Notes under the pieces: model-generated
Told to the model about the DNA's origin: nothing
The model's input: only the letters and a program-made list of their open reading frames with translations
The model's database searches: none
Shown here: one piece after another, positions 7,403-15,636 of the stretch
Layout of the letters: each line of letters starts with the position of its first letter
Position numbering within the stretch: position 1 is the stretch's first letter
NCBI RefSeq assembly: GCF_005863245.1
Contig: NZ_VBUT01000006.1
Coordinates: 434,001 to 498,000, forward strand
From: Nocardia cyriacigeorgica
Lineage (GTDB): Bacteria > Actinomycetota > Actinomycetes > Mycobacteriales > Mycobacteriaceae
Reading direction: 5' to 3'
DNA: 64,000 nt
Translations under genes and position numbers: made by a program

Positions 7403-8530
7403 GTGACCACCACCGCGTCCGCGGCCTCCCGCACCGCCGAGGTCCTGTCACGGCCCGTCCAGCTCAACGGCCTGACCGTCCCGAACCGCATCGCGATGGC
7501 GCCGATGACGCGCATGTTCTCGCCCGACGGTATTCCCGGTGATGATGTGCGGTCCTATTACGCCCGCCGCGCCGCCGCAGGCGTGGGCCTGATCGTCACC
7601 GAAGGGACGTACGTCGGCCACGCATCGGCAGGCAACAGTGACCGGGTGCCGCGCTTCCACGGCGAGGAGCAGTTGGCCGGGTGGGCGAAGGTCGCCGAGG
7701 ACGTGCACGCGGCGGGCGGCACCATCGTGCCGCAGCTGTGGCACATCGGCATGGTCCGCAACCAGGGTGAACAGCCCTACCCCGATGCTCCCGCCGTCGG
7801 CCCGTCCGGCATCCGCGTCGACGGCACCGAGGGCGCGGGCAAGGCCATGACGCAGGCCGACCTCGACGACGTCATCGGAGCCTTCGCCGACGCGGCCGCG
7901 GCTGCCGAGCGTATCGGCTTCGACGGCGTCGAATTGCACGGTGCGCACGGCTATCTCATCGACCAGTTCCTGTGGGAGCGCACCAACCGCCGCACCGACG
8001 GCTACGGCGGTGACGCGGTGGCCCGCACCAAGTTCGCGACCGAGATCGTGGCCGCGGTGCGCGCGGCCGTCTCGCCCGAATTCCCCGTGATCCTGCGCTA
8101 TTCGCAGTGGAAGCAGGAGGCCTACGACGCGCGGCTGGCCGAGACCCCGCAGGCGCTCGAGGCGATCCTCGCCCCGCTCGTCGCGGCCGGCGTGGACGCC
8201 TTCCACGCCTCCACCCGCCGCTACTGGCTGCCGGAGTTCGAGGGCTCGGACCTGAACCTGGCGGGCTGGACCAAGAAGCTCACCGGCAAGCCTGCCATCA
8301 CCGTCGGCTCGGTCGGTCTCGACGGCGATTTCCTGCACGCGTTCCGGGGCCGGGGCGCCGAACTCGGCAGCCTCGACAACCTACTCGACCGGATGGAGCG
8401 CGACGAGTTCGACCTCGTCGCCGTCGGCCGCGCGCTGCTACAGGACCCGGAGTGGGCGTCGAAGGTGCTCGAAGGACGCCTCGATGAGCTGAAGCCGTAC
8501 GATCCGGCCGCGCTGAAGACGCTGAGCTGA
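7403..8530 (+). CDS. Old Yellow Enzyme family ene-reductase (NADH:flavin oxidoreductase)
   Basis: A 375-residue FMN-dependent TIM-barrel reductase of the length usual for the family. The FMN-binding start is NRIAMAPMTR at about 28-37. Further motifs are PQLWHIGM near 112, the active-site strand GVELHGAHGYLIDQFL near 173-188 and the phosphate-binding AVGRALLQDPEW near the C-terminus. Such enzymes reduce activated C=C bonds of enones, nitro compounds or quinones with NAD(P)H. GTG 7403 follows an AGGAG. It is controlled with the divergent MarR gene. Physiological substrate is unknown; detoxification of reactive electrophiles is the common role. Confidence 0.9.
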   Translation: MTTTASAASRTAEVLSRPVQLNGLTVPNRIAMAPMTRMFSPDGIPGDDVRSYYARRAAAGVGLIVTEGTYVGHASAGNSDRVPRFHGEEQLAGWAKVAEDVHAAGGTIVPQLWHIGMVRNQGEQPYPDAPAVGPSGIRVDGTEGAGKAMTQADLDDVIGAFADAAAAAERIGFDGVELHGAHGYLIDQFLWERTNRRTDGYGGDAVARTKFATEIVAAVRAAVSPEFPVILRYSQWKQEAYDARLAETPQALEAILAPLVAAGVDAFHASTRRYWLPEFEGSDLNLAGWTKKLTGKPAITVGSVGLDGDFLHAFRGRGAELGSLDNLLDRMERDEFDLVAVGRALLQDPEWASKVLEGRLDELKPYDPAALKTLS

Positions 8531-8604
8531 ACGAATCGCCCTGTGCGATAACAGTTCTCACTGTCACGATCCCGGACGCCGGACTGCCGATGAGTCAGGG
8601 TCCC

Positions 8605-8627
8605 GCCGACGGCGTGCTGCCGTCGGC
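8605..8627. terminator. Hairpin between convergent genes
   Basis: Perfect 8-bp inverted repeat GCCGACGG / CCGTCGGC with a 7-base loop, 75 bases after the reductase stop and before the end of the convergent EF-G-like gene. No T-run follows, as is usual for actinobacterial terminator hairpins. Confidence 0.55.
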
Positions 8628-8699
8628 GCATCGTTCGCCACGGGGCCGGTATCAGCCGTGTGATTGCGGCGCCGGACGCTACCCCACCTGCCGCGCCTG

Positions 8700-9455
8700 T
8701 CAGTAGTCGAGGGCATGTTCGGGCTGACAGACCTCCAGGGGCGACGGCAGGTATCGCACTATGGCGTTCACCAGGGGCGCGACCTCGCCGCGCGGCGTCG
8801 CATCGCACAGCACGGGCACGGCGTCGCCGACATAAGTGAGGCGGCGGACGCGGTCATGCAGCATTTCCGGTGACATCGACGGCACACCAGCATCGGCCGA
8901 AGTGGCACCGGAATTCCTGACCGCGTCCCGCAACCGGCGGTACCACTGCTCGGCGAGTTCCCACTGCCGCCCGTAATACGCGGCGGCCACCGGCGCGATC
9001 GCCCACATCGGAATCAGGTCCAGCACGCCGTCGAAGCGCGCGCCGAGTCCGTGCGGAATGTGCAGCACCAGTGGCACCGCCCCGTGGGTGCCCGCGATGG
9101 TGCGCACGCAGCGATCGAAATCGGCGCCGGGCCGATCGAGGCCGGTCACCAGGCACAGCCGCGCGACTTGGTGATCGTCGGCGACGCGCAGCGCCGCCTC
9201 GAGTCGCGGGCAGCTCGTGGTGGCGTTCATGACGGCCAGCACGCCGTCGGCCAGGCGGATGGATCGCTCGAGGGTCGCGATCGGCGCGTGGCTCGACAGT
9301 TCGGCGAGCCGGATCGTGTGGCCGGCCGTCCCCGCGAACGGCTGCGTCCTGGCCATGGCGCGGTGCAGACGGTGGACGACGCGCGTCGTATCGCCGGGTT
9401 CGCCGACGACCGTGACGTTGCGAATCGACTGCGGGTCAATGAGTTCGGTGCCCAT
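8700..9455 (-). CDS. EF-G-like GTPase-domain protein lacking GTP-binding motifs
   Basis: A 251-residue protein that aligns by eye with domain I (G plus G') of elongation factor G. The start RNVTVVGEPGDTT replaces the EF-G RNIGIMAHIDAGKTT. ERSIRLADGVLAVMNA matches the segment after the G3 motif, RLCLVTGLDRPGADFDRC matches the NKMDRxGADF region, and VPVLCDATPRGEVAPLVNAIVRYLPSPLEV corresponds to the end of the domain (quoted with breaks: VPVLCDA, then YLPSPLEV). The P-loop lacks Lys, G3 DxxG is gone, and G4 NKxD is TGLD, so GTP binding and hydrolysis should be lost. Domains II-V are absent. It may bind an EF-G partner or be a diverged regulator; function unknown. Confidence 0.7.
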   Translation of the reverse strand: MGTELIDPQSIRNVTVVGEPGDTTRVVHRLHRAMARTQPFAGTAGHTIRLAELSSHAPIATLERSIRLADGVLAVMNATTSCPRLEAALRVADDHQVARLCLVTGLDRPGADFDRCVRTIAGTHGAVPLVLHIPHGLGARFDGVLDLIPMWAIAPVAAAYYGRQWELAEQWYRRLRDAVRNSGATSADAGVPSMSPEMLHDRVRRLTYVGDAVPVLCDATPRGEVAPLVNAIVRYLPSPLEVCQPEHALDY

Positions 9456-9558
9456 CGCGTGGTGATCTCCAGGTCGACTCCAGGCGGCGATCGCCTACCC
9501 GATCCGGCCTCACCGTACCTCCGCCCGTGGTTTCCGGAAGCGGAATTCCGGCCCAAAA

Positions 9559-9577
9559 TAGAACGTGTTCCTATAAC
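9559..9577 (+). promoter_or_regulatory. KstR-like box overlapping a -10 promoter element
   Basis: TAGAACGTGTTCCT at 9559-9572 fits the KstR consensus TnnAACnnGTTnnA except for the last base (T for A). TATAAC at 9572-9577 resembles a -10 box and would place the transcript start within a few bases of GTG 9587, giving a leaderless or nearly leaderless mRNA. KstR represses cholesterol/sterol catabolic genes in mycolate actinobacteria, which suits the thiolase operon that follows. Confidence 0.6.
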
Positions 9578-9586
9578 GTCGGGTTC

Positions 9587-10033
9587 GTGCAGAAAGAACA
9601 ACGCCCCGCCGTGGCCGACTGGTTCACCGCCGATGACGGCACGGTGCGCCTGAAGGGAAGCCGCTGCACGACCTGCGGCACGCCGTACTTCCCGCGCAAC
9701 ACCCTGGCCTGCCGGAATCCGCAGTGCCCGGGCCCGAAGGACGGCTCCGAGCTCACCGAATACCTGTTCTCCACCCGTGGCCGGATCTGGTCGTATGCCG
9801 ACGCCCGGTACAAACCGCCGGCGCCCTACGTCTCGCCCGATCCCTTCGAGCCCTATGTGGTGGCGGCGGTGGAACTCGACGTCGAGCAGATGGTGATCCT
9901 CGGCCAGGTGGTGCGTGGTCTGACGGTCGACGATCTGGCGGTCGGCATGCCCGTCGAGCTGACGCTCGGCGTGCTGTACGAGGACGAGGAAGCCGAGCAC
10001 ACGGTGTGGATGTGGAGGCCGGTCGATGCCTGA
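9587..10033 (+). CDS. DUF35 zinc-ribbon/OB-fold partner of Ltp-type thiolase
   Basis: A 148-residue acyl-CoA-associated DUF35 protein. The rubredoxin-like zinc ribbon has CTTCG at about 29-33 and CRNPQC at about 45-50. An OB-fold half follows (RIWSYADARYKPPAPY through VVAAVELDVEQMVILGQ). In steroid side-chain degradation a DUF35 protein forms a complex with an Ltp aldolase. It overlaps the thiolase start by 8 bases, which supports a stoichiometric complex. The in-frame codons upstream would cross the KstR-like box and -10 element, so GTG 9587 is preferred over a start at 9527. Confidence 0.88.
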   Translation: MQKEQRPAVADWFTADDGTVRLKGSRCTTCGTPYFPRNTLACRNPQCPGPKDGSELTEYLFSTRGRIWSYADARYKPPAPYVSPDPFEPYVVAAVELDVEQMVILGQVVRGLTVDDLAVGMPVELTLGVLYEDEEAEHTVWMWRPVDA

Positions 10034-11228
10034 ATCGAATGACCGCGATATCGCCGTCCTCGGTGCGGGAATGCACCAGTGGGGCAAATGGGGACGCAAC
10101 TTCGTCGAATACGGGCTGGTCGCAGCGCGTGCCGCGCTCGCAGACGCCGGGGTGGACCACCGCGACGTCGGCTACATCGCCGGTGCCGACACGATCCGCA
10201 ACGGCTACCCCGGTTTCGTCGCCGGCGCCACCTTCGCCCAGGCGCTGGGCTGGTCGGGTGCGCGGATCTCGAGTAGCTATGCCGCCTGCGCCTCCGGCGC
10301 TCAGGCCATCGCCAACGCGCGGGCCCAGATCCTGGCCGGACTGTGCGACGTGGCCCTGGTCGTCGGCGCGGATGCCGCCCCGAAAGGCTTCTTCCAGCCG
10401 GTCGGCGGTGAACGCCGCGACGACCCCGACTGGCTGCGGTTCCACCTGCTCGGCGCGACCAACCCCATCTACTTCGCGCTGTATGCCCGCCGCCGGATGG
10501 CGCTGCACGGCGCCACCCTCGACGACTTCGCCGCCGTCAAGGTGAAGAACGCCCGGCACGGCCTGAACAACCCGTACGCCCGCTACCGCAAGGAGGTCTC
10601 GGCCGAGGAGGTCGCCGCCTCGGCCATCGTCTCCGACCCATTGCGCCTGCTCGACATCTGCGCCACCAGCGACGGCGGCGCCGCGCTGGTACTGACGTCG
10701 ATGGACTACGCCCGCCGCCACGGCGTCACCGACCCCGTCCGCATCCGCGCCCTGTCGACGGTCACCCCGACCTTCCCGAAAACCGTGCTCGACCTACCCG
10801 ATTTCGCGACGGACTCCGCCGTGGCCGTCGAACCCCCACCCCGCGAATTCCGCTCCGCGGTCGCACACGCCGCCTACGAAGAAGCCGGCCTCGGCCCCGA
10901 CGACCTGTCCCTCGCGGAGGTCTACGACCTGTCGACCGCACTGGAACTGGACTGGTACGAGGACATCGGCCTCTGCGAGAAGGGTGGTGCCGAAGCCCTG
11001 TTACGCAGCGGCGCAACCACATTGGGTGGACGCATCCCCGTCAACCCGAGCGGCGGCCTGGCCTGCTTCGGCGAAGCGATCCCCGCGCAGGCCATCGCCC
11101 AGGTCTGCGAACTGACCTGGCAGTTGCGTGGCCAGGCCGACGGGCGTCAAGTGGACGATGCCCGCGCGGGTATCGCGGTGAATCAGGGTCTGTTCGGCCA
11201 CGGTTCGGCGATCATCGCGACCCGCTGA
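10026..11228 (+). CDS. Thiolase-superfamily lipid-transfer protein (Ltp-type thiolase/aldolase)
   Basis: A 400-residue SCP-x/Ltp-type thiolase. Cys88 in SYAACASG occupies the nucleophile position. The C-terminal half has an EVYDLSTALELDWYEDIG segment near residue 300, then NPSGGLACFGEAIPAQA, where classical thiolases have a His-Pro, and ends with the QLRG-x-GRQV signature of the Ltp group. Ltp2-type members perform retro-aldol cleavage of steroid side-chain CoA thioesters with DUF35 help; true thiolysis is the other option. The DUF35 partner and KstR-like box favour a sterol-linked role, but the substrate is inferred. It is the last gene of the two-gene operon. Confidence 0.85.
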   Translation: MPESNDRDIAVLGAGMHQWGKWGRNFVEYGLVAARAALADAGVDHRDVGYIAGADTIRNGYPGFVAGATFAQALGWSGARISSSYAACASGAQAIANARAQILAGLCDVALVVGADAAPKGFFQPVGGERRDDPDWLRFHLLGATNPIYFALYARRRMALHGATLDDFAAVKVKNARHGLNNPYARYRKEVSAEEVAASAIVSDPLRLLDICATSDGGAALVLTSMDYARRHGVTDPVRIRALSTVTPTFPKTVLDLPDFATDSAVAVEPPPREFRSAVAHAAYEEAGLGPDDLSLAEVYDLSTALELDWYEDIGLCEKGGAEALLRSGATTLGGRIPVNPSGGLACFGEAIPAQAIAQVCELTWQLRGQADGRQVDDARAGIAVNQGLFGHGSAIIATR

Positions 11229-11299
11229 ACTCGGGGCGGCCACGTCGCTCCGCCCGCACGGGACCGCGACGGCGAGGGTTTGTCCGCTCCCGAAACAAA

Positions 11300-11343
11300 C
11301 CACCGAACCCTTCACCCGATGGACCGGGTGGGAGGTTCGGTGG
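11300..11343. terminator. Nested inverted repeat after thiolase operon
   Basis: Outer 10-bp perfect arms CCACCGAACC (11300-11309) and GGTTCGGTGG (11334-11343) enclose a second inverted repeat CACCCG / CGGGTG (11313-11318, 11325-11330). It stands 72 bases after the thiolase stop in the 305-base gap before the convergent SDR gene and is probably its terminator; a protein site is possible. The rest of that gap holds only the hairpin at 11483. Confidence 0.55.
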
Positions 11344-11482
11344 CTGTGGTCATACGGAGCAGCCAGGCCGGTACCGGCGGTACAAGCTCCCGCCCCGCAC
11401 CACAACGTCGGCCCGGCGCGGCGCGGCCGTCGTGGTCACGCGGGCCGATCGCGCGCCGGTGTGCTATTTGCCGAGATTCTGC

Positions 11483-11511
11483 GCAGGTGCAGGTAGGAAG
11501 CCTGCACCTGC
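11483..11511 (-). terminator. Hairpin after SDR gene
   Basis: Perfect 11-bp inverted repeat GCAGGTGCAGG / CCTGCACCTGC with a 7-base loop, 23 bases beyond the SDR stop on the minus strand. A strong GC-rich stem without a T-run. Confidence 0.6.
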
Positions 11512-11533
11512 GGCGGGTCGGATGCTTACCGGG

Positions 11534-12289
11534 TTATCGATTGGCGACCGATCCCACCAGCCCGCCGTCGACGACGAGGTCCTGGCCGGTGATGTAGGAG
11601 GCGTCGTCGGAGGCGAGGAAGGCCACGGCGGCGGCGACTTCCGCGGCGTGGCCGATGGTGCCCAGCGGTACCTGTGCGGCGTTGTGTGCGTCGGCGTCGG
11701 GGTCGCTGTTCGCGTCGCGATACATCTCGGTGTCGATGTAGCCGGGGCTGACCGAGTTGACGCGGATTCCTCGGGGTGCGAGATCGGAGCCGAGGGTGCG
11801 CGCCAAGTTGTGCACCGCGGCCTTGGTCGCGGAGTAGATCGAGGCGACCGGCAGGCCGCGGTGCAGCGTCCACGAGGCGTTGAGGACAATCGCGCTACCC
11901 TCCTTCAGCAGCGGCACGGCCTTCTGCACGGTGAAGAACACGCCCTTGAAGTTGACGTCGAGGGATTGGTCGACGTCGGCCTCGGTGAGCTCGGTGCTGG
12001 GTTTGAAAAGGCCGACGCCGGCATTGGCGAAGACAGCGTCGAGGTGGCCGCGCCAGGTCTGGATGGCGCGCATCAGCGCATCGAGGTCGTCGAGGTTCGC
12101 CACGTCGGCGCGCACGGTGAGCACCCGTGGTCCGGCATCGAGTTCGGCGGCGGCGCGCTGCAAACGGGCGTCGTCGCGTCCGGTGATGATGACGTAGGCG
12201 CCTTCGTCGAGCAGACGACGGGCCGTCGCCAGGCCCATGCCCGAGGTGCCGCCGGTGATCAGGACAGTGCGGTTGGTGAATCGTTGCAT
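11534..12289 (-). CDS. Short-chain dehydrogenase/reductase (SDR)
   Basis: A 251-residue classical SDR. The Rossmann cofactor motif is TGGTSGMG at 12-19. Further motifs are the NAG motif in FANAGVG, YSATKAA with the catalytic Tyr/Lys, and the PGYIDTEM segment after the active site. The Arg-containing GRDDARL after beta-2 suggests NADP(H) preference. It oxidises or reduces a hydroxyl/carbonyl, substrate unknown. The frame stays open upstream, but MQRFTNRTVLITGG at 12289 is the family-like start. It lies 169 bases downstream of the XRE regulator gene in the same direction, a pairing seen often in actinobacteria, so that regulator probably controls it. Confidence 0.88.
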   Translation of the reverse strand: MQRFTNRTVLITGGTSGMGLATARRLLDEGAYVIITGRDDARLQRAAAELDAGPRVLTVRADVANLDDLDALMRAIQTWRGHLDAVFANAGVGLFKPSTELTEADVDQSLDVNFKGVFFTVQKAVPLLKEGSAIVLNASWTLHRGLPVASIYSATKAAVHNLARTLGSDLAPRGIRVNSVSPGYIDTEMYRDANSDPDADAHNAAQVPLGTIGHAAEVAAAVAFLASDDASYITGQDLVVDGGLVGSVANR

Positions 12290-12458
12290 GGGAACGATCC
12301 TGCGGGCGGCACGGGGATTCGAGCAGTGCGCAACGAACCTGGGTCTGCCACCACCACCCTCGCCGGTACCGCCTTCAGCCACATCGCGTGCACGACGCCT
12401 TCGTACTCGTCGCGGCACCAGTGCCACCGTCGCTCGCACGTGCCGCACCGGCGACCGG

Positions 12459-13313
12459 CTATCCGACTGTCGCTGCGAGCAGGGTGGTCAGCCGCTGCTC
12501 GGTTTCAGTATCCGCCGACGGCGTGTGCAGCAGCAGCCGATGGCCGGGCAGATCGGGCAATAGCAAGGTGGTGTAGTCGAAGACCAGCTCGCCGGCCTCC
12601 GGATGGTCGAGAACCTTCGTGCCCGTCGTCGTGTCGCGCACCTCGTGCTCGGCCCAGATCTCGGCGAATTCGGCGCTCACCGAACACATATCGTCGGCGA
12701 GCCGGCCGAACTCCGGATCGTCCGGATAGCGTGCGGCGTCCGCCCGGAACTGGGCGACGATGGCCCGAGCGGCATCATGCCAATGGCACAGCGACGATCG
12801 ATAGCGGCTGCTGGTGAAGAAGGTGACCAGGCAGTTGTGGTCCTCTTCGCCGTATCCGAACACCAACTCGGCCGCCCGGTTCACCGCCGCCAGATTCCAA
12901 TGCCGATCCAGCACGTAGGCCGGGCGCGGCAGCCAGGAGTCGATGACGCGCCGCAACTCCTCCGGAACCGGGCGACTCGCGGACGCCGGTGGCGGCGGAT
13001 TCAGCCCGGCCAGCAGGTAGAGGTGCTCACGCTCGGCCGCATCCAGACGCAGCACCCGGGCGATCGCATCCAGCACCTCACCGGAGACGTTGATATCGCG
13101 CCCTTGCTCCAGCCACGTGTACCACGACACGCCGACACCAGCCAGGACCGCCACTTCTTCGCGGCGCAGCCCCGGGGTGCGACGGCCACGAGTATCACCT
13201 ACGGCCATGCCCGCATCAGCCGGAGACACCCTGGCTCGCCGGGACCGGAGAAATTCCTTCATCTCGGCGCTCCGTCGGGCCCGCGCGTCGGCGGGAAGTG
13301 TGGTCAACCGCAT
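12459..13313 (-). CDS. XRE-family regulator with MmyB-like ligand-binding domain
   Basis: A 284-residue protein. Residues about 18-90 hold an XRE helix-turn-helix that includes RRTPGLRREEVAVLAGV and the highly conserved VSWYTWLEQGRDINVS. Residues 110-280 form the PAS-like MmyB ligand-binding domain (PAYVLDRHWNLAAVNRAAE, AEHEVRDTTTGTKVLDHPEAG quoted in parts, LLLHTP near the end). This family senses small hydrophobic ligands and usually controls an adjacent oxidoreductase. The SDR gene directly downstream is the obvious target. No clear palindrome was found in the 169 bases between them. Confidence 0.88.
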   Translation of the reverse strand: MRLTTLPADARARRSAEMKEFLRSRRARVSPADAGMAVGDTRGRRTPGLRREEVAVLAGVGVSWYTWLEQGRDINVSGEVLDAIARVLRLDAAEREHLYLLAGLNPPPPASASRPVPEELRRVIDSWLPRPAYVLDRHWNLAAVNRAAELVFGYGEEDHNCLVTFFTSSRYRSSLCHWHDAARAIVAQFRADAARYPDDPEFGRLADDMCSVSAEFAEIWAEHEVRDTTTGTKVLDHPEAGELVFDYTTLLLPDLPGHRLLLHTPSADTETEQRLTTLLAATVG

Positions 13314-13393
13314 GCAGAAGATCGTAAGTGCCGGGATCCAGGTCGCTCTGGGTTGTCTCGGACCCGCCTTGCGGCGGGTCGCAAGGCAGCCGG

Positions 13394-13681
13394 TCAGTGT
13401 GTTCCGCGCAGTACAGCTTCGTAGAAGCGGATCCCACCGGCGAGCGCTTCGACGGTGAGCTGTTCATCGGTGGAGTGGATACGACCGCGTGCTTCGGCGT
13501 CGAGTTCGACGGGGTAGAAGCGGTAGACGTAATCGCTGATCTGGGCGAGGTGCGGGCGTATGTAGCGAGTCGACGTCGTCTCACTCGCATACGTCACCTC
13601 TGAGTAGGGCCGGCTATCGCGCAGGCTCCAGGTGGCCGGCGCATGCCGACTCCCGTTCTCGGCCACCGCCGGCCTCGCCAC
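13394..13681 (-). pseudogene. C-terminal remnant of an M20-family metallopeptidase
   Basis: A 95-codon open stretch. Its last 60 residues resemble the C-terminus of M20/carboxypeptidase S-like enzymes: a degenerate TDSRHY motif (TTSTRY), then ISDYVYRFYPVEL, GRIHSTDEQLTVEAL and GIRFYEAVLRG. The metal-binding N-terminal domain and dimerisation domain, normally about 350 residues, are missing, and the first 35 residues match nothing I know. A + strand frame across the same bases looks less protein-like. The piece is most likely a decayed gene end left by deletion. Confidence 0.6.
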
Positions 13682-13770
13682 GATCAGGTGAAGACCTGCG
13701 TCGCCCGCCGTCTTGGCGGACGGTCAAGATAGCATCGGGTGGGTCGGGCAGTGAGCGATCGGAGTCGGTG

Positions 13771-14328
13771 ATGCCTCGTAACAGACGTCCACGGGATCGC
13801 GAGGAGAAGCGCGGGGAGATCGTTGCCGCGGCGCGGCGGCTGTTCGTCGAGCAGGGGTACGAGGCGGTGTCGGTTGCGCGGATCGCGCAGGAGGCCGGGG
13901 TGGTGTCCAACACCGTGTACTGGTACTTCCAGGACAAGGATGCGGTGCTGATCGCGGTGCTGGACGAGGTGCTGGCCGATTCGATGAAGCGATACAACGC
14001 TCGCGCGCACACCGATCTGACAGATCAGCTGGAGTGGGTCGTCGCCGAACTCGAGCAGGTGAGCCGGCTGGTGACCACGGTTCATGCGCGGTCCAAGGAG
14101 TCGGTGCCGGTCCGCGAGTGGCATGAGCGGTTCCATGCGCTGGCCGAGGGGCTGTTCCGGCTCGAGCTGGCCGAACTCGGGTTCACCACTGACGACCTCG
14201 ACGCGGTGGTGACCATGGGGGTATTCGTCATCGAGGGTCTGCTGATGCATTCGGCGGAGGTGGCCGACAAGCAGGCGGTCCTGTCGGCCTTCGTCCGCGG
14301 CGCCCGAGGACTGGCACTGGCCTCGTGA
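13771..14328 (+). CDS. TetR family transcriptional regulator
   Basis: A 185-residue protein. TetR_N spans about residues 12-58, with the helix-turn-helix VARIAQEAGVVSNTVYWYF and the usual YFxDKD turn. The ligand domain (70-180) is short and helical. GGAG precedes ATG 13771 by 6 bases; a GTG three bases earlier is possible. The gene is convergent with the alpha/beta hydrolase at 14360-15442, 31 bases apart. The hydrolase promoter carries two matching 19-bp palindromes, so this TetR is the prime candidate to bind them. Confidence 0.87.
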   Translation: MPRNRRPRDREEKRGEIVAAARRLFVEQGYEAVSVARIAQEAGVVSNTVYWYFQDKDAVLIAVLDEVLADSMKRYNARAHTDLTDQLEWVVAELEQVSRLVTTVHARSKESVPVREWHERFHALAEGLFRLELAELGFTTDDLDAVVTMGVFVIEGLLMHSAEVADKQAVLSAFVRGARGLALAS

Positions 14329-14359
14329 ACCGCGGACTGAGCTTCGAAACCTTTGGGGC

Positions 14360-15442
14360 CTAACGGAATTGGTCGGTCAGGAAGGCAACCTGGTCGCGGA
14401 TCGCTCGTTCGAACTCGGTACCGACATAGATGTCGAAGTGCTCGCACGGGTAGCTCCGCACATCGACGTGGGGGAGTCCGGAGGCGTGCGCGATGGTCGT
14501 GGCCGCCGGGGCGACGGCGTCGCGGTCGCACACGCACACCAGGGTGGGAGCCTGGATGCGCGCCATCGCCCGGCCCGGCCGATAGAACGGCAGCCGCAAC
14601 ACCAGTCGCGCCGCGAGCGCGTTCACGGCGGTGAAACTGTCGTCGGGGCCGGTGAACATGCCCCATATGCTGTCGGTGCCCGACGCGGTCGCGGTGTCCT
14701 GGTCGGAGAGTTCGATATTCGTTGACAGCTGCGCGCGCACCTTGGGCAGGCGGCGCAGCGCGGCACTGGCCTTCGCCGACAGCCGGGTGCCCGCGGGAAC
14801 GAGCTCCGAGGCGCCGGAGACGGTGTCGGGCGACACCAGGAAGGCGGGCATCCACCACGCGCCGGCCATCGGCGCGAGCACCGGCTTCGCACCGAACCAC
14901 GATCCGGCGGTATCCAGCAGCCCGGCCGCGGTGAGCGCGAGCGCGCTGAGCGCTCCGGCACGCAGCCGCGCCAGCAACGACGCGGGCCCGTCGGTGAACG
15001 GGCACTGCGCCACTACCGCAGCGACCCGCCCGTCGTCAGCGGCCACCTGCAACACATGCCCGCCGCCGAACGAGCTGCCCCACACCGCGATTCGCTCGGT
15101 GTCGACATCGGGTAGCGTGCGCGCGAAAGCGAGCGCGGCATGCCAATCGGCGAGCTGCTCGCCGATATCGATCAGCTGGCGCGGCGTCCCGCCACTGGCC
15201 CCGAGATACCGGTAGTCGAACACCAGCACCGACCACCCGGCCGCGGCGAACCGCTCGGCGAACGCATCCAGGCGCAGCTGCCGCACCGCACCGAGCCCAT
15301 GCCCCATCACGACCATCGGCCGCGGCCCCGGCGTCGCGGGGGTGTACAGCCACGCCGCACACTCCTGCGCGCCGGAGGGGAACCGCACCTCCCGCCTGTT
15401 CGTCGCGGTGTCCTCGGCGGGTAGCTGTTCGGTTGTGCCCAT
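14360..15442 (-). CDS. Alpha/beta hydrolase
   Basis: A 360-residue serine hydrolase. Motifs in order are MGHGLGAVR near 46-54 (oxyanion loop), FDYRYLGASGG near 75-85, GSSFGG at 122-127 with nucleophile Ser124, CDRDAVAP near 310 with the acid, and CEHFDIY near 334 with the His. No signal peptide or membrane segment is seen, so it is cytosolic. The pattern is that of dienelactone-hydrolase-like or acetyl-esterase-like proteins; the substrate is not predictable. Its promoter region holds two strong operators (15470 and 15514), so expression is probably induced by a ligand of the neighbouring TetR. Confidence 0.85.
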   Translation of the reverse strand: MGTTEQLPAEDTATNRREVRFPSGAQECAAWLYTPATPGPRPMVVMGHGLGAVRQLRLDAFAERFAAAGWSVLVFDYRYLGASGGTPRQLIDIGEQLADWHAALAFARTLPDVDTERIAVWGSSFGGGHVLQVAADDGRVAAVVAQCPFTDGPASLLARLRAGALSALALTAAGLLDTAGSWFGAKPVLAPMAGAWWMPAFLVSPDTVSGASELVPAGTRLSAKASAALRRLPKVRAQLSTNIELSDQDTATASGTDSIWGMFTGPDDSFTAVNALAARLVLRLPFYRPGRAMARIQAPTLVCVCDRDAVAPAATTIAHASGLPHVDVRSYPCEHFDIYVGTEFERAIRDQVAFLTDQFR

Positions 15443-15469
15443 GGCGTGCCCTCTCGCGCAATCGTCACA

Positions 15470-15532
15470 TCTTGATCGTCAATCAAGAAAATATTGCCGC
15501 AACGGTAGAACTGTCTTGATCGACAGTCAAGA
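15470..15532. promoter_or_regulatory. Two TCTTGAT-type palindromic operators
   Basis: Site 1 at 15470-15488 has 7-bp arms TCTTGAT / ATCAAGA with CGTCA between. Site 2 at 15514-15532 has TCTTGA / TCAAGA around TCGACAG. Their centres are 44 bases apart, about four helical turns. They lie 28-90 bases upstream of the hydrolase start. Size and symmetry fit TetR operators. The rest of the gap to the IclR end (15533-15636) shows nothing. Confidence 0.8.
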
Positions 15533-15636
15533 AGGTGAGCTGTTACACGCGCCTCACCGTGCGCCGGCAGTGGCTCCATCCCCGCTCACCGCGCGGCTTC
15601 CGCTGCCAGCCGAGGTTGGCGCGGCGCCGCCGTCGG

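Noticed and set aside
11432-12817. 461-codon + strand open frame
   Set aside because: It lies antisense to the SDR and part of the XRE gene, both of which have complete family motifs; long antisense frames are expected at this GC content.
13328-13603. 91-codon + strand frame opposite the M20 remnant
   Set aside because: The minus strand carries recognisable M20 motifs; the + frame does not.
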